The notes beneath the pieces were generated by a model that saw only the letters and a list, made by a program, of their open reading frames with translations, was not told where the DNA came from and made no database searches. Of a stretch of DNA of 64,000 bases, positions 17,801-26,573 are shown piece after piece. Made by a program: the position numbers and the translations under genes. This DNA comes from Rhizobium sp. L1K21 (GTDB lineage: Bacteria; Pseudomonadota; Alphaproteobacteria; Rhizobiales; Rhizobiaceae). The stretch's first letter is position 1; each line of letters starts with the position of its first letter. The DNA lies in assembly GCF_024055895.1 (NCBI RefSeq), contig NZ_JAMXLE010000005.1, positions 1 through 64,000 of the forward strand, read 5' to 3'.

Positions 17801-18578
17801 CTCCGATGGAACCGGCTCTGTGCCGTGTTTCCCAGGCCGATGCACGCGCCTCTTCCGGTCCGTCCAGAATGGAACTGAACTGCGCGTGATAATTGTCTTT
17901 GCCGAGGATCATGCGATAGGCGATCATGCCGACGACGTAAATATCGTCAGCCGGTGTCCATGACGGCTCACCCTCTGGCGCGGGCGGTGCATTGAATTCA
18001 GGATTGAAGCCCAGATTGACAGGCGCGCCCACCTTATGCGCTCGGTACAAACCGCCGAGCCGCAGACCCTGCATCGTTTGCGGACGGATGACCCTGAGCT
18101 GATCGAGATCCATGGATCCCATGACCATTCCCGCCTCATGAAAAGGCTCAATGGCTTTCAGGAGATCGCGCAGAAAACCATAGATGGTGTCGAGATCAAG
18201 GTCCTGCTCCTGCAGAATGTCTTCCAGTGGTTTGCCGATGGTTGATTCCACGATGTAAAAAGGATCGTTGGAACTGACCGCCGTCATGATTTCCAGGCTT
18301 TGATGCAAGAGCGTATCACGGGAAAGATCCGGCGTTTCCTGATTTTCGATCAGGACATCCACAAGCCCTTCCTGCTTCTCAAGGTTCGGGAGCGCTTGGA
18401 GGATACGAAATGGCCGCCCGCCTGTGTCCAGCCGCTCATGAACCAGAAAGTTGTCGGTCGCATAAGGTTCCACCACAGCGCCGTCTCGCAGAAAAGGCTG
18501 CGGAAACCGTCGCTTCAGGTCGATCGAAAGATGGGGGACGGCACCGCCGTTTGCGCGTCTTGTCTCATTTTCAGGCAT
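14859..18578 (-). CDS. Pseudokinase / coiled-coil / FGE-like membrane protein
   Basis: A 1239-residue protein. Residues about 40-300 follow a Ser/Thr kinase fold, best seen in the C-lobe motif DDIYVVGMIAYRMILG, but the HRD loop is replaced by MVMGSMDLDQLRV, the DFG motif by LRLGGL, and no VAIK lysine is evident. A transmembrane helix lies at about 335-356. Residues 360-1040 are Ala/Glu/Lys-rich helices, probably periplasmic coiled coil. Residues about 1060-1239 resemble the formylglycine-generating/sulfatase-modifying domain (LVPAGNYSIGG, EMQQVTTADFETFL, final LGFRLV). It ends the leftward pilus operon, next to the FHA gene. A signalling scaffold role is inferred. Confidence 0.75.
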   Translation of the reverse strand: MPENETRRANGGAVPHLSIDLKRRFPQPFLRDGAVVEPYATDNFLVHERLDTGGRPFRILQALPNLEKQEGLVDVLIENQETPDLSRDTLLHQSLEIMTAVSSNDPFYIVESTIGKPLEDILQEQDLDLDTIYGFLRDLLKAIEPFHEAGMVMGSMDLDQLRVIRPQTMQGLRLGGLYRAHKVGAPVNLGFNPEFNAPPAPEGEPSWTPADDIYVVGMIAYRMILGKDNYHAQFSSILDGPEEARASAWETRHRAGSIGVLPSQKNKQFTAALETWLKQAMTERAKRFPDAQSAAEALDKAWEEHKIILHNGVFFNDTSDGVIVEEPPRWNKRRLTMIGAAAAVSLVLFVAISVFKGPPQEVLDTIDAHAKRIEAIIADGRKNTAKLPDDGEIVGNFKTLVANYNAARSHYPPSRSNADEVLAGFVDLHAEADAAAAALNAVIDAAKKAKADYDEKASGPLFGAIEKLGEEHGLRQQASALKAAETSANEALESLDWPLATTQFARLSGGYDSLSASFESLGENAGAQASDVKERLTALAKLVGERRPELAEAQSEASQLSELHKAGRFDMVVEKADAARTGIIALEKELPAKFQKMQRRRTEFEKIHENVANTAGLLSSQSPLGTQWSELEDACAADQERLSSLSLDRAEAAYRECGDKYAAFEKALDALRASAKASLDAFSQRLAEARAALPENDPTLQKATAGEAEAQKAFEAGKIESAASLAQRGVAQLDAVLRKLGETINQAAEAVGAVDRDASAFAEENGRWTLELASLQPVTTALERASAALQKRPVGDLKPVISELQNAAKAWKGDVTEFVAKTMALREKAMRDRDAASRAGGQDTLAFQNGAGKLQAAEDAIAGKNYPEAGKHLQESVDAFAGIQAEQAENAKAVADWRGKLASGLEEARALWPEDDPLLAETRNALEQPAGMPQDGTLSRLNAFETLGKRLSSALDQTRDLKAEVLSRIDALPERILAIQKAGGTTSTHYEGVEDGLAEARSMSDTRQWARAHDVLTTVETALGAVESDIENGLILACPNNTAANGTRLVPAGNYSIGGNTLAGRIASDAKAEMAMSRNEQITIQTATPFCIEMQQVTTADFETFLSEAGAGDELRKTLVESSPQKPQGADDAAFVSQDEAMAYAAWLSEKTGLNYALPTLEQSLAAVSFASVPDRSIAELSYGVPDDDREWTREACGSAERFVVVGATGIGDLKLYAQCLNKEERNAKLGFRLVIVQK

Positions 18579-18601
18579 GGGTTCACCTGTCCTCTTGGTT
18601 C

Positions 18602-19432
18602 TTATTCGGTGAGTGCTTTAATGCGTTCCGCTGCAAGCTGATTGGCCAGACAATTGATGTCCGGCACATCCTCGCGAATGCGGCTGTAAGCCTGGCTTGC
18701 ACGGTTGGTATCGCCCCGCTCTTCAAAGCCCAGCGCCTCGGCAAACGCGTATTGAACATTGTCTTCCAGACGGCTTTTGCGCTGGTGGATGTCCTGAGAC
18801 TGGGCCGTCGCCTCGGCGATCTGCCAGAACTCACCCTGTCGGGCGATATCGCGCGGCATCGTCGCGCCGGAAAAGCGGGCGGCCGCCCGTTCAAGGCACG
18901 GGCCGATATCATCCACCGCAATCTTGATATTGCCGGGCGTTGCGGCACGCAGGGCGGTATCGGTTTCGTCGCCACCCCTCAAATAGGCGATCAGGATGAA
19001 GAGCAGCGCAGAAAGCGCAATGGCATAGGGCAATAGCGTTTTCAGGGTCCGCTCTTCCGGCTTCTCCTGAGCGGCCGCCAAGTCCTGAGCTTCACGCTTG
19101 GCAACTCTTGCCTTTTCAAGATCGGAAGCGGGGTCTCGAAAGGTGAAGGAAAGCACGCCTTTCAGCTCGAAGACATCGCCGCTCTTCAGGTTGCGATCGA
19201 GGTCGCTCAACGGCACTCCGTTGACGAAAACCGGATTGGCACCGACAAGTCGCAGGTTCCAGCTCACCGGCCCTTTCACCAGTTCAACATGTTTTGGCGC
19301 AATCTGTCCGGACCGGATGATGAGATTGCAGTCCGGACCGGTGCCGATCACGAAGGGGCTCTTGTTCAGAGCGGCCTGCTTGACCTTGCCGCCAGCACTA
19401 TATTCCAGATAGGGGTTCTTTGTGAAAAGCAC
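18602..19432 (-). CDS. FHA-domain membrane protein
   Basis: 276 residues. Residues 20-105 form a forkhead-associated domain: FVIGTGPDCNLII (Gly-rich first strand), IAPKHVEL in place of SRxH, and PVFVNGVPL with the Asn-Gly turn. A transmembrane helix follows at about 133-150 (YAIALSALLFILIAYL), then a helical tail (AEALGFEERGDTNRASQAY) that looks TPR-like and would be periplasmic. FHA domains bind phosphothreonine, though the neighbouring kinase-like protein looks inactive. Its stop lies 24 bp before the pseudokinase start. Confidence 0.85.
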   Translation of the reverse strand: MLFTKNPYLEYSAGGKVKQAALNKSPFVIGTGPDCNLIIRSGQIAPKHVELVKGPVSWNLRLVGANPVFVNGVPLSDLDRNLKSGDVFELKGVLSFTFRDPASDLEKARVAKREAQDLAAAQEKPEERTLKTLLPYAIALSALLFILIAYLRGGDETDTALRAATPGNIKIAVDDIGPCLERAAARFSGATMPRDIARQGEFWQIAEATAQSQDIHQRKSRLEDNVQYAFAEALGFEERGDTNRASQAYSRIREDVPDINCLANQLAAERIKALTE

Positions 19433-19439
19433 TGTCTTC

Positions 19440-20318
19440 TCATCCTCCCAAACTGGTGAACATCTTCCCCAGACTGCCCGCCAGCAGCATGAGGAAAGCG
19501 CCCATGAACATGAGAACCGCAGGCGCCATGGAGCGGGCTTTCAAAGATTCGGCGATCTTCTCGGCGTCTTCGTAGCGTCGTTCGCGCATGTCGGTTGCAA
19601 CATCGCGCAGCATCGCCGCACTTCGCGCGCCCATCTCTTCAGCCTTGAGAATGGAAAGCAGCGTGGTCTGGCCTAGTTCGGAGGCGCATTCGTTGTGAAA
19701 TTCCATCACCGCTCCCGGCAGACCGTCCTTGTGAGTTTCAATCCCCGCCACGACGCGCCGGATATGTTCGGTCAGCTCAAGCCCGGGATTATTGAGAACA
19801 TAGAGGCGAAGCGATGCGGCAAGCGTCTCACCGGCCTCCTTCATCATGAGGACAAAATCGAGAAAACCGGGAAATTGCTGATCCAACCGGCGCTTGCGTT
19901 TGTCGCGCATGTTCTTGATCCAGAGCGGGCCGCAAAAGGCGAGAACGGCAAAAGCGAGGATCGAGGTCAGCACCATCGATTTGACGTCCTGAATGCCCAA
20001 GGCCGCGAAGACCATCGCGTAGACAGCAATCAGAAGTGCGGGAAAATAGAGGGCGGCCAAAAAGTGCGCGGCCCTGACGCCATTGTCCGGCCGCCCCGCC
20101 TCCACCAGTTGCCGATCCAGTTTCGCAATGAGGCTGGGGAAAACCCGCTCGAGAACCGGAGCCACGGAAGCGGCAAATTGCTTGATCGGAAAATATTGGT
20201 GAAAGGGAATCCGCTTCTTGTCAGCGCTACCTTTTTCCACCGACAGTGGATCTGGCGCGTACCAATAAAAGAGCAAGCCTGCCAGACCACCGAGAGAAAA
20301 GGAAAACAGCCAGTTCAT
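19440..20318 (-). CDS. tadC: Tad pilus inner-membrane platform protein TadC
   Basis: 292 residues of the type II secretion F / TadC family. It has membrane segments at the N terminus, around residues 85-130 and at the C terminus (VLMFMGAFLMLLAGSLG), and a helical cytoplasmic GspF-like domain between (QFPGFLDFVLMMKEAGETLA). It would form the assembly platform with TadB beneath the pilus fibre. Its ATG overlaps the TadB stop by one base, so the pair is translationally coupled. Confidence 0.9.
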   Translation of the reverse strand: MNWLFSFSLGGLAGLLFYWYAPDPLSVEKGSADKKRIPFHQYFPIKQFAASVAPVLERVFPSLIAKLDRQLVEAGRPDNGVRAAHFLAALYFPALLIAVYAMVFAALGIQDVKSMVLTSILAFAVLAFCGPLWIKNMRDKRKRRLDQQFPGFLDFVLMMKEAGETLAASLRLYVLNNPGLELTEHIRRVVAGIETHKDGLPGAVMEFHNECASELGQTTLLSILKAEEMGARSAAMLRDVATDMRERRYEDAEKIAESLKARSMAPAVLMFMGAFLMLLAGSLGKMFTSLGG

Positions 20319-21181
20319 CAGATCTCCACCTTGGTGAGCAGCCGCAAGAGATAGGCACCGAATGCCCAGATCAGCAGACCGATGAAAAAGAGAACCCCGC
20401 CGAGAAAGCTCTGAAAGGTCATATCGAGGAGATCGGGCGACAGCGCGGAAACAATGACGATGATGAAGAGCATCGCACCATTGATCATCCAGAAGGATGA
20501 GCGGGCGGCAGCCGTTGCCGTTTTCAGTTTGATGTAGAGCCGATGGATTTCCTTGAAGGATTTCGCCATCGTCTGCACAGGCTCGACGAGATTGCCGCCG
20601 CGGGCGGAAAAAACGCCCAGCACCGCAAGCAACATCGAATAGTTGCGGCTCGGATGACGTTTGCGGGCGTTTTCAATCGCCGCGCTCATCCCGCCACGCC
20701 CGCTCAAGGCTTCCGTAGAAAGCCGCGAAATTTCACTTTTCAGAGGCTCCTGCAGCGACGGCACGGCATGGGAAAGTGCCAGCGGCAATGGCAGGTTACC
20801 GCGAACAGCGGACACCATCAGATCAACAAAGGCGGGCAGTTGCTCTTCAAATTTTGCACTCGCCCGATTGGCCAGAAACTTCGGCCCCCACCAGGGAATA
20901 AGCGCAAAGGCTCCAATCCCGCCAACCACGGCAAGCACGCCAACAGGCACGCGCCAGAACATGAGAAAAAACGGGACGACGAAGCAGATGAGCAAGGAAA
21001 ACCCCAGTGCCGCGCCTTCCGAAATCGAGAAAATTTCACTCAGAATGCGCAGCCGCTTGCTGCGCTTCAGAACATTGCCTGCATCCTTGGAGCTCTCATT
21101 CGCAGCCAGAAGCTCCCAGTAAAGCGCCAGCAGAAGAAGCCCGAGAGAAATTGCGAAGAGATAGCGCACAGCCTCGGTCAT
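20318..21181 (-). CDS. tadB: Tad pilus inner-membrane platform protein TadB
   Basis: 287 residues of the TadB/GspF family, with membrane segments near the N terminus, around residues 60-110 and at the C terminus, and the conserved helical domain (LPAFVDLMVSAVRGNLPLPL, then FSARGGNLVEPVQTMAKS). The open frame extends to 21229, but the ATG at 21181 gives an ATGA overlap with the tadA stop and the normal N terminus. It is the partner of TadC. Confidence 0.9.
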   Translation of the reverse strand: MTEAVRYLFAISLGLLLLALYWELLAANESSKDAGNVLKRSKRLRILSEIFSISEGAALGFSLLICFVVPFFLMFWRVPVGVLAVVGGIGAFALIPWWGPKFLANRASAKFEEQLPAFVDLMVSAVRGNLPLPLALSHAVPSLQEPLKSEISRLSTEALSGRGGMSAAIENARKRHPSRNYSMLLAVLGVFSARGGNLVEPVQTMAKSFKEIHRLYIKLKTATAAARSSFWMINGAMLFIIVIVSALSPDLLDMTFQSFLGGVLFFIGLLIWAFGAYLLRLLTKVEI

Positions 21182-23142
21182 GCGGCAATCTCCGTCTGAA
21201 ACATGTACTCGATTTCCATGAGCTGCCACTTTTCTTCGGCAAGGCTCTGGGCGGCGACGACTTCATCGATCTCCTCGATGAAGGAGGGCAGATAGCCGGT
21301 AAACAGGAAGACCGGTTTTGACGTTGGGGAAAATCCGGCGAACTCGAAGATGGGCTCAATCATGATTTCCCCGGTTAGCGGGTGAATGCCGATAACCTCG
21401 GAAATCGAGGTCAGAAGCTTGATCGAACGCCCCGGCTGATCCGGTAGCGGCATTCGCGTCAATTGCACGATGATATCAATGGCATTGGCGATCTGCCGAC
21501 GGATGGCTGGAACGGGCAGGTTCGGCTCGCCTTGCAGAACCATCACCTCCAGGCGCATCAGCATTTCATCAGCGCCATTGGCATGTGCGGTCGTCATCGA
21601 GCCCGCATGGCCGGTGTTCAGTGCCTGCAGCATGTCCACTGCCTCGCCGCCACGGCACTCACCGACAATGATCCGGTCGGGCCGCATGCGCAGGGAGTTG
21701 CGAAGCAGGTCGCGAATGGTCACCTGTCCGCCACCCTCGGCATTGGCGGTGCGCGTTTCCAGCGAGACGACATGCTCGTTTGCCAACGCCAGTTCGGCGG
21801 TGTCTTCAATGGTGATCACCCGCTGGCCGTTGGGAACGAAAGCCGACATGGCGTTCAAAAGCGTCGTCTTGCCGGTACCGGTGCCACCGGAAACAATGAT
21901 GTTCTTGCGGGCAAGCACGCAGGCTTTCAGGAAACCGGCCATATTGCGGTTCATGCTGCCATCGGGACCAGACAAGATGTCGAGCGTGAGCGCAATCGAT
22001 TTGCGATGTTTGCGGATCGTAATGCAGGGACCATTGCGCGACAGCGGCGCGATAATGGCATTCACACGCGAGCCGTCATTCAGCTTGAAATCCACCATGG
22101 CGGATGACTGGTTAACCTCGCGATTTGCCCGGTTGGCGAGCCGTTTCACGATCACCAGAAGCTGTTCGGGCGACGAAAAACCGTAATCGTAGCGTTCCAG
22201 GCGATCAAAGCGCTCCACATAGATGCGGTCATGGCGCACCACCATCACTTCGGTGATGATCTCCAGATCCATCAGGTCCGTGATCGGCCCGAAATTGAAG
22301 ATCGCATTCCAGACATTGGACGCCAGAAACCATTTGGCAATCGCGCGCTTGTCGCCGATCGGCATGTTTTCGTAAATCTGGGTGAAAAGCGCTTGAAAGC
22401 CCTCTTCCAGCTTCCTGACGTCCTCCGCCACGCTCTCGCGTTTCAAGGCCAGCCTCAGTTCCGTGCCAAAGAGCTTGGCAAGCGCTGGCACCTGGCCCGG
22501 CCTTTGCGGACCATCCGAACCGCCGTGGGCGGAAAGCGACGAAGAGGTTCCGGCAATGGATTTCAGGATCGTCAAGCGCAATGCTGCCGCATTGGCCGAC
22601 CGGATCACCTTGTCAGCAGCCTTGTTGACGAAAATCGATGCGTGCTTGTCCAGAAGCTGCGCCATCGAGGCGCGGTTTTCGGGACTATCATGCTCTTGCC
22701 CCGTTTCGCCGGGCTCCAGCGCCAGCTCACCGAACAGTTTGTCATAAATATTGTCCTGCAGCCCGACCCATTCGTCATAACGGCTGTCGGACAATGTTTG
22801 CCGCGCCATCGGTCGCACCATGATGCGCGCACCCGGCACCATGATATGGGCTTCCGGCGGGATCTCCAGAAGTCTGCCGGCAGCCAATCCATTGACGCGT
22901 TTTTCACCGAGGAATGTCTCGGTCGTACCAACCGGCTCCATCAGCCATTGTTCAAGTGCGACATCGAATATGAGGCGAAACTGGACACGCGAAATGCCGG
23001 TACCGCTCAAGGGTATCTCACCGCGCTCATGCGAAAGTTCGGTAAACATCGCACCAACCCGATACTCGCGCGCCTCCAGCGGCACGATCTGGGTCGGTCG
23101 TTCGGATGTATAGCGTATCTCCAGCAGGGCCGATCCGTTCAT
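21178..23142 (-). CDS. tadA: TadA/CpaF pilus motor ATPase with N-terminal FHA-like domain
   Basis: 654 residues, about 200 longer than most CpaF proteins. Residues 20-112 look like an FHA domain (IPLSGTGISRVQFRLIFD, RVNGLAAGRLLEI, HIMVPGARIMV), although the SRxH His is not present. The remainder is a complete secretion ATPase with Walker A SGGTGTGKTT (418-427), Asp-box-like VITIEDTAEL, Walker B RIIVGECRGGEAVDMLQ and His-box MTTAHANG. It powers pilin assembly with TadB/TadC. The start ATG lies 3 bp after the CpaB stop. A second CpaF-type ATPase is encoded at 36249. Confidence 0.9.
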   Translation of the reverse strand: MNGSALLEIRYTSERPTQIVPLEAREYRVGAMFTELSHERGEIPLSGTGISRVQFRLIFDVALEQWLMEPVGTTETFLGEKRVNGLAAGRLLEIPPEAHIMVPGARIMVRPMARQTLSDSRYDEWVGLQDNIYDKLFGELALEPGETGQEHDSPENRASMAQLLDKHASIFVNKAADKVIRSANAAALRLTILKSIAGTSSSLSAHGGSDGPQRPGQVPALAKLFGTELRLALKRESVAEDVRKLEEGFQALFTQIYENMPIGDKRAIAKWFLASNVWNAIFNFGPITDLMDLEIITEVMVVRHDRIYVERFDRLERYDYGFSSPEQLLVIVKRLANRANREVNQSSAMVDFKLNDGSRVNAIIAPLSRNGPCITIRKHRKSIALTLDILSGPDGSMNRNMAGFLKACVLARKNIIVSGGTGTGKTTLLNAMSAFVPNGQRVITIEDTAELALANEHVVSLETRTANAEGGGQVTIRDLLRNSLRMRPDRIIVGECRGGEAVDMLQALNTGHAGSMTTAHANGADEMLMRLEVMVLQGEPNLPVPAIRRQIANAIDIIVQLTRMPLPDQPGRSIKLLTSISEVIGIHPLTGEIMIEPIFEFAGFSPTSKPVFLFTGYLPSFIEEIDEVVAAQSLAEEKWQLMEIEYMFQTEIAA

Positions 23143-23145
23143 GAC

Positions 23146-23916
23146 CTAACCTTTTGTCCGTTCATCGAACACGCTCCAGTCGACACCCTGCGGAACCGGT
23201 TCCGCCTGATCCCCATCCGCCTCTCCGCCGCGCAGAACCATGGTCATGGGGCCGGCAAGTTGCTGCTGGGCGAAGGTTACGAGGTTGGCGTCGTTCGGCG
23301 AAAGTTCGAGTGTGACCGTCGAATAGCCGCGGTCACCAAGGCGTTGATATTCGGCATAGCTGCGCGCCGCACCGACGGCGAGCACCTTCACATCGGAAAG
23401 CAGCACGCGGGTGACCATGTCCAGTTGGCCGGTGACTGAATTGGCCGATTTGGGATCAAGAACAGTCCCGATCAAATCCACCCGGCTTCCTGGACGAACG
23501 AAGAATCCGACCGTGCTTTGCGCCCCGACCGAAACTGTGAGCGCGCGGTTTCCGGGCGAAATTTCCGCCGCCAGATCGGGATCTTCCTCACGGGCAAAAT
23601 GCTGAAAGAAGAGCAGCGAACCCGGCGGAACATCCTTTGTCGCTTTCTTGCCTGTGATGGCCGTGCGATAGGTCGAAGGGCTTGCAGGGATGGCAAGCGC
23701 CTTCAGCCCCTCGGCGAAGCGCTCCGGCAGTTCCGCAATCTCGATCATGTCGTCCTTGAGAACCGTCTCACCTGCAACAAGCTGAACATCCGGCTTCAAC
23801 CGGAGAAACTTCGCAGAGGTCAGCCGGTCCTCATACATCCGGGTCCACATCCAGCCGGAAAAAATCACCAGAACGGCCAGGACGCCGGCAATGATATGTC
23901 TGTAGACTGGTTTCAT
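23146..23916 (-). CDS. cpaB: Flp pilus assembly protein CpaB/RcpC
   Basis: 256 residues with an N-terminal membrane anchor (HIIAGVLAVLVIFSGWMW) and a SAF-like domain (VQLVAGETVLKDDMIEI, KDVPPGSLLFF) followed by the RcpC/CpaB region (PGNRALTVSVGAQSTVGFFV, PGSRVDLIGT). In known Tad systems this periplasmic protein works with the secretin, yet no secretin is visible here. It begins with an ATGA overlap with the upstream gene. Confidence 0.88.
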   Translation of the reverse strand: MKPVYRHIIAGVLAVLVIFSGWMWTRMYEDRLTSAKFLRLKPDVQLVAGETVLKDDMIEIAELPERFAEGLKALAIPASPSTYRTAITGKKATKDVPPGSLLFFQHFAREEDPDLAAEISPGNRALTVSVGAQSTVGFFVRPGSRVDLIGTVLDPKSANSVTGQLDMVTRVLLSDVKVLAVGAARSYAEYQRLGDRGYSTVTLELSPNDANLVTFAQQQLAGPMTMVLRGGEADGDQAEPVPQGVDWSVFDERTKG

Positions 23917-24560
23917 AAGGTGCTCTTCCCCGCATCGTGTTCAAACAGCATTTCGATTGCATCGGCCTCAGTCTGGTCGCCCTCGATCTGACGGGCGCGC
24001 GCTCCCGCAGGCGCGAGATTGCGTCCGTCAAAGCGATAGGTCGCAAGACTGCTGCCGCCGGGACGCTCCCGAATGAGCGTTACGCTCATCATGTCCGTCG
24101 CCTGACGGCTGGTCTTCTGCTGATCAAAGTTCGGTTCCTCAAAACCTTCCGGCTCGCGCACGACACCGACGATGGAAAGCCCAGGCAGGTCATAGCGAAA
24201 CACCCGGCTCAAAGTGTCGCCGCCGCCAAAGACACCGGCTAAGAGGCCGGCACTCTCCACCCGTTCATGCGCCCAGCTTTCAAGCCGCGCGGTATAAAAA
24301 GCTTCGAGCCTGTCTGCGGTTCTGGATACGGACAATGGTCCGGACCGCGTGGTGAGCGTTGCATCAAGGCCGGAGAAAAACTGTGCGGCGGCCTCGTTGG
24401 CCGCCGTCGGTTGAGCGCTGACTGCCATGGCTGTCTCAACAACATCGCTGGCAGAAGGGCCATCAGCGGAATTGGCAAGAAAGCGAGTGGTGTGCTGACC
24501 CACAATGATGATCGCGCCAGAGGCGCAGAGCCAGAAAACAAAAGAGGCGGATTTCTTCAT
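23913..24560 (-). CDS. Unknown single-pass membrane protein of the pilus operon
   Basis: 215 residues. An N-terminal anchor (ASFVFWLCASGAIIIVGQ) is followed by an extracytoplasmic, mostly polar region with no family I recognise. It overlaps both neighbours by ATGA-type junctions, so it is tightly fixed in the operon between the TadE-like and CpaB genes. That is roughly where a secretin or minor pilin assembly gene sits in other Tad loci, but the protein is too small and lacks secretin features. Confidence 0.7.
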   Translation of the reverse strand: MKKSASFVFWLCASGAIIIVGQHTTRFLANSADGPSASDVVETAMAVSAQPTAANEAAAQFFSGLDATLTTRSGPLSVSRTADRLEAFYTARLESWAHERVESAGLLAGVFGGGDTLSRVFRYDLPGLSIVGVVREPEGFEEPNFDQQKTSRQATDMMSVTLIRERPGGSSLATYRFDGRNLAPAGARARQIEGDQTEADAIEMLFEHDAGKSTL

Positions 24561-25147
24561 CGCGCCCCCCTGAAAACACCGGGGAAAAGATCAATCAGCG
24601 ATCCGTGTTGCGAAACCCGATCCTTGAGCACCTGGTCATAGCCATATTTCAGCTTCGCATCCTCATAGGTATAGCGCACAGGCTCCATGACAACGACCCG
24701 GTTGGACATGGCGTAGGTTCCCCAGTCGAGTTCCCGGTGAAAGCGAAAGTCCGCCTGCAAGCGAACATTCACGCGGCGCGGCGCAGTGGCCGCCTTGACA
24801 TCACGCGTGAGCCCCTCGCCACCCTCGCCATCCATGTCCTGCCAGAACCGTGAAGCCCCGGGCCAGGTCTCGAGTGAACAGCTCGGCGGATGAAAAACCG
24901 ACTTGCGGCGCATTGCCTCCTGATGGTTGGCAGGCGCGAGGCAATGGCCGGTGAAAGCCTGCATGAAAGCGGCCGTGCGGGTTTCGCCCGCCAGCGCCAG
25001 CTTGGCGCTCAGCAAAACGCCATATTCCCACATCAGCACCCAGAAAAGCAGAAAGAGCGGCAATCCGAGAATAAGCTCGGCAGATGCCACGACACCACGC
25101 TCATCGTGGTGCAATCTCTCAATGAAAATTGACAGAGGCCCAGACAT
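24557..25147 (-). CDS. TadE-like pseudopilin
   Basis: 196 residues. The N terminus has a pseudopilin-type signal: a short charged leader (FIERLHHDERG) and then a hydrophobic stretch (VVASAELILGLPLFLLFWVL) with a Glu at about +6 after the Gly, as in TadE proteins. The rest is periplasmic with a few cysteines. The open frame continues to 25180, but the ATG at 25147 has GGGAAAGAAG upstream and gives the normal leader length; it overlaps the TadG-like gene by 29 bp. Confidence 0.8.
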   Translation of the reverse strand: MSGPLSIFIERLHHDERGVVASAELILGLPLFLLFWVLMWEYGVLLSAKLALAGETRTAAFMQAFTGHCLAPANHQEAMRRKSVFHPPSCSLETWPGASRFWQDMDGEGGEGLTRDVKAATAPRRVNVRLQADFRFHRELDWGTYAMSNRVVVMEPVRYTYEDAKLKYGYDQVLKDRVSQHGSLIDLFPGVFRGAR

Positions 25148-26573
25148 TATCGCTTCTTTCCCGTTGAATGATCCTGGCAAGCAGGCCGAACCATTGCTTG
25201 TTCTCTGCTTTGGTCGTCAGCGCCTCAGCCACCGCAGTTGCCTTGTCCATGTAGGAGGCCGGGGTCAGGCGCGACGTCCAGGCGGATGTGTAAAGGTCGA
25301 GCGCTTGCGGATTGAATGTCAGTGCCTGCGCATAGGCATTGTAGGGATCTTCCCTCTCTTCAAAGTCCTCCGGATTGAAACGCCCGCCGCGGGCGCGCGC
25401 CACGACGACCAGCCGCGAGAGCTTTTCATAATCCATGCTCATGAAACCGATCTGCGAGGCCATCACCGAGCCGTAGGAGCGGCCGTCGATCCAGTAGGTG
25501 TCCGGCATTGTTAAAAAGAGATTCGCCACTTGCGCGGTCACCGATCCGGCAGCACCGCAAAGTGCCGACCAATTGGTATTCATCAATTCGGTAAAATGGT
25601 TGTTGTCGCTGCGCTGGCGCTTGTCATAATAGGGCGGCTTCGGGTAGCGGATGAGCCAGTCCGTGCCGCGCATGACACCGTCGTAGAACGGCAGGAGTGA
25701 TGCAAAACCGGCGGTATGGTTGACATGATCGCGCAAATGCGGACGAGATGACGAGCCCCCTGCCGTATAGGGCCCCCGTCCATCGGGAAACCCGTGAACC
25801 CGGAAATTGTAGCGACTTTCCCCAACCGAACCGCTTTGCGCTGCCTGGCACATTTCCGTATGCGCCAACAGCCTCTCGAAGCCATTTCGGGAAAGCGGCA
25901 GATCGCCTCCCTCATCACCCTGACCTGTGCAATCAGACGCACCGGACGGATTGCATGGTGGATAGACAAAAAAAGCGTCTATCCGATTGGCATCGGCAAG
26001 CTCCCGCAACAGCTTTCCAGACCGCTTCGGGAAGCTCTGGTAAATATAGTCGTTCATGCGATTGAATGCATCAATGAGGCGACTTGCCGTCGCCACCCCC
26101 TGATGCGGCTGATATCTGATCTGGATATAGGCAGCATCAGCACCCGCGCCCAACGTACCGGCCATGGCTCCGGCATGGATCGAGTAGCAGATGAAGGCGA
26201 AGTGTCCCCAACTCGGGCAGCGCTTCGCGGCAGACCAGGCAATATGGGCGGTGCCAGCAGCAACCCGGACACCGATATTCAGCAACTCCTCCTGCACCGT
26301 GAAGCTGACAGCCCCGACAACCATCATCTGCGTGAGGCCGACATTGTTCATCGCCATCACATTCAGATCGCGCGCCATCTGATCGGCATGGGCAAGAGCC
26401 AGAATATCGGCGGCATTCTGCGCACGAACCTTGTCGTAGGCCACTTCGCCGGTATTCATTACTGCGCCTATGCCCCAGGCGAAAAAGAGCAGGATGAAAC
26501 CGAAGAGTGGGGCGATGGCCGCTTCGCGGTCCTTGTGCAAACTCTTCAGGAGGTTGAGCGCGTCAGCAATCAC
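25119..26573 (-). CDS. TadG-like pilus-associated protein
   Basis: 484 residues. The leader LKSLHKDREAAIAP is followed by the membrane segment LFGFILLFFAWGIGAVMNTG and by VAYDKVRAQNAADILALAHADQMARDLNVMAMNNVG split across residues 44-80, typical of TadG-like proteins in which early helices contact the pilus. The rest is a large periplasmic domain with paired cysteines (CNPSGASDC) and no vWA motif that I can see. It overlaps its upstream neighbour by ATGA. Confidence 0.78.
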   Translation of the reverse strand: MIADALNLLKSLHKDREAAIAPLFGFILLFFAWGIGAVMNTGEVAYDKVRAQNAADILALAHADQMARDLNVMAMNNVGLTQMMVVGAVSFTVQEELLNIGVRVAAGTAHIAWSAAKRCPSWGHFAFICYSIHAGAMAGTLGAGADAAYIQIRYQPHQGVATASRLIDAFNRMNDYIYQSFPKRSGKLLRELADANRIDAFFVYPPCNPSGASDCTGQGDEGGDLPLSRNGFERLLAHTEMCQAAQSGSVGESRYNFRVHGFPDGRGPYTAGGSSSRPHLRDHVNHTAGFASLLPFYDGVMRGTDWLIRYPKPPYYDKRQRSDNNHFTELMNTNWSALCGAAGSVTAQVANLFLTMPDTYWIDGRSYGSVMASQIGFMSMDYEKLSRLVVVARARGGRFNPEDFEEREDPYNAYAQALTFNPQALDLYTSAWTSRLTPASYMDKATAVAEALTTKAENKQWFGLLARIIQRERSDNVWASVNFH

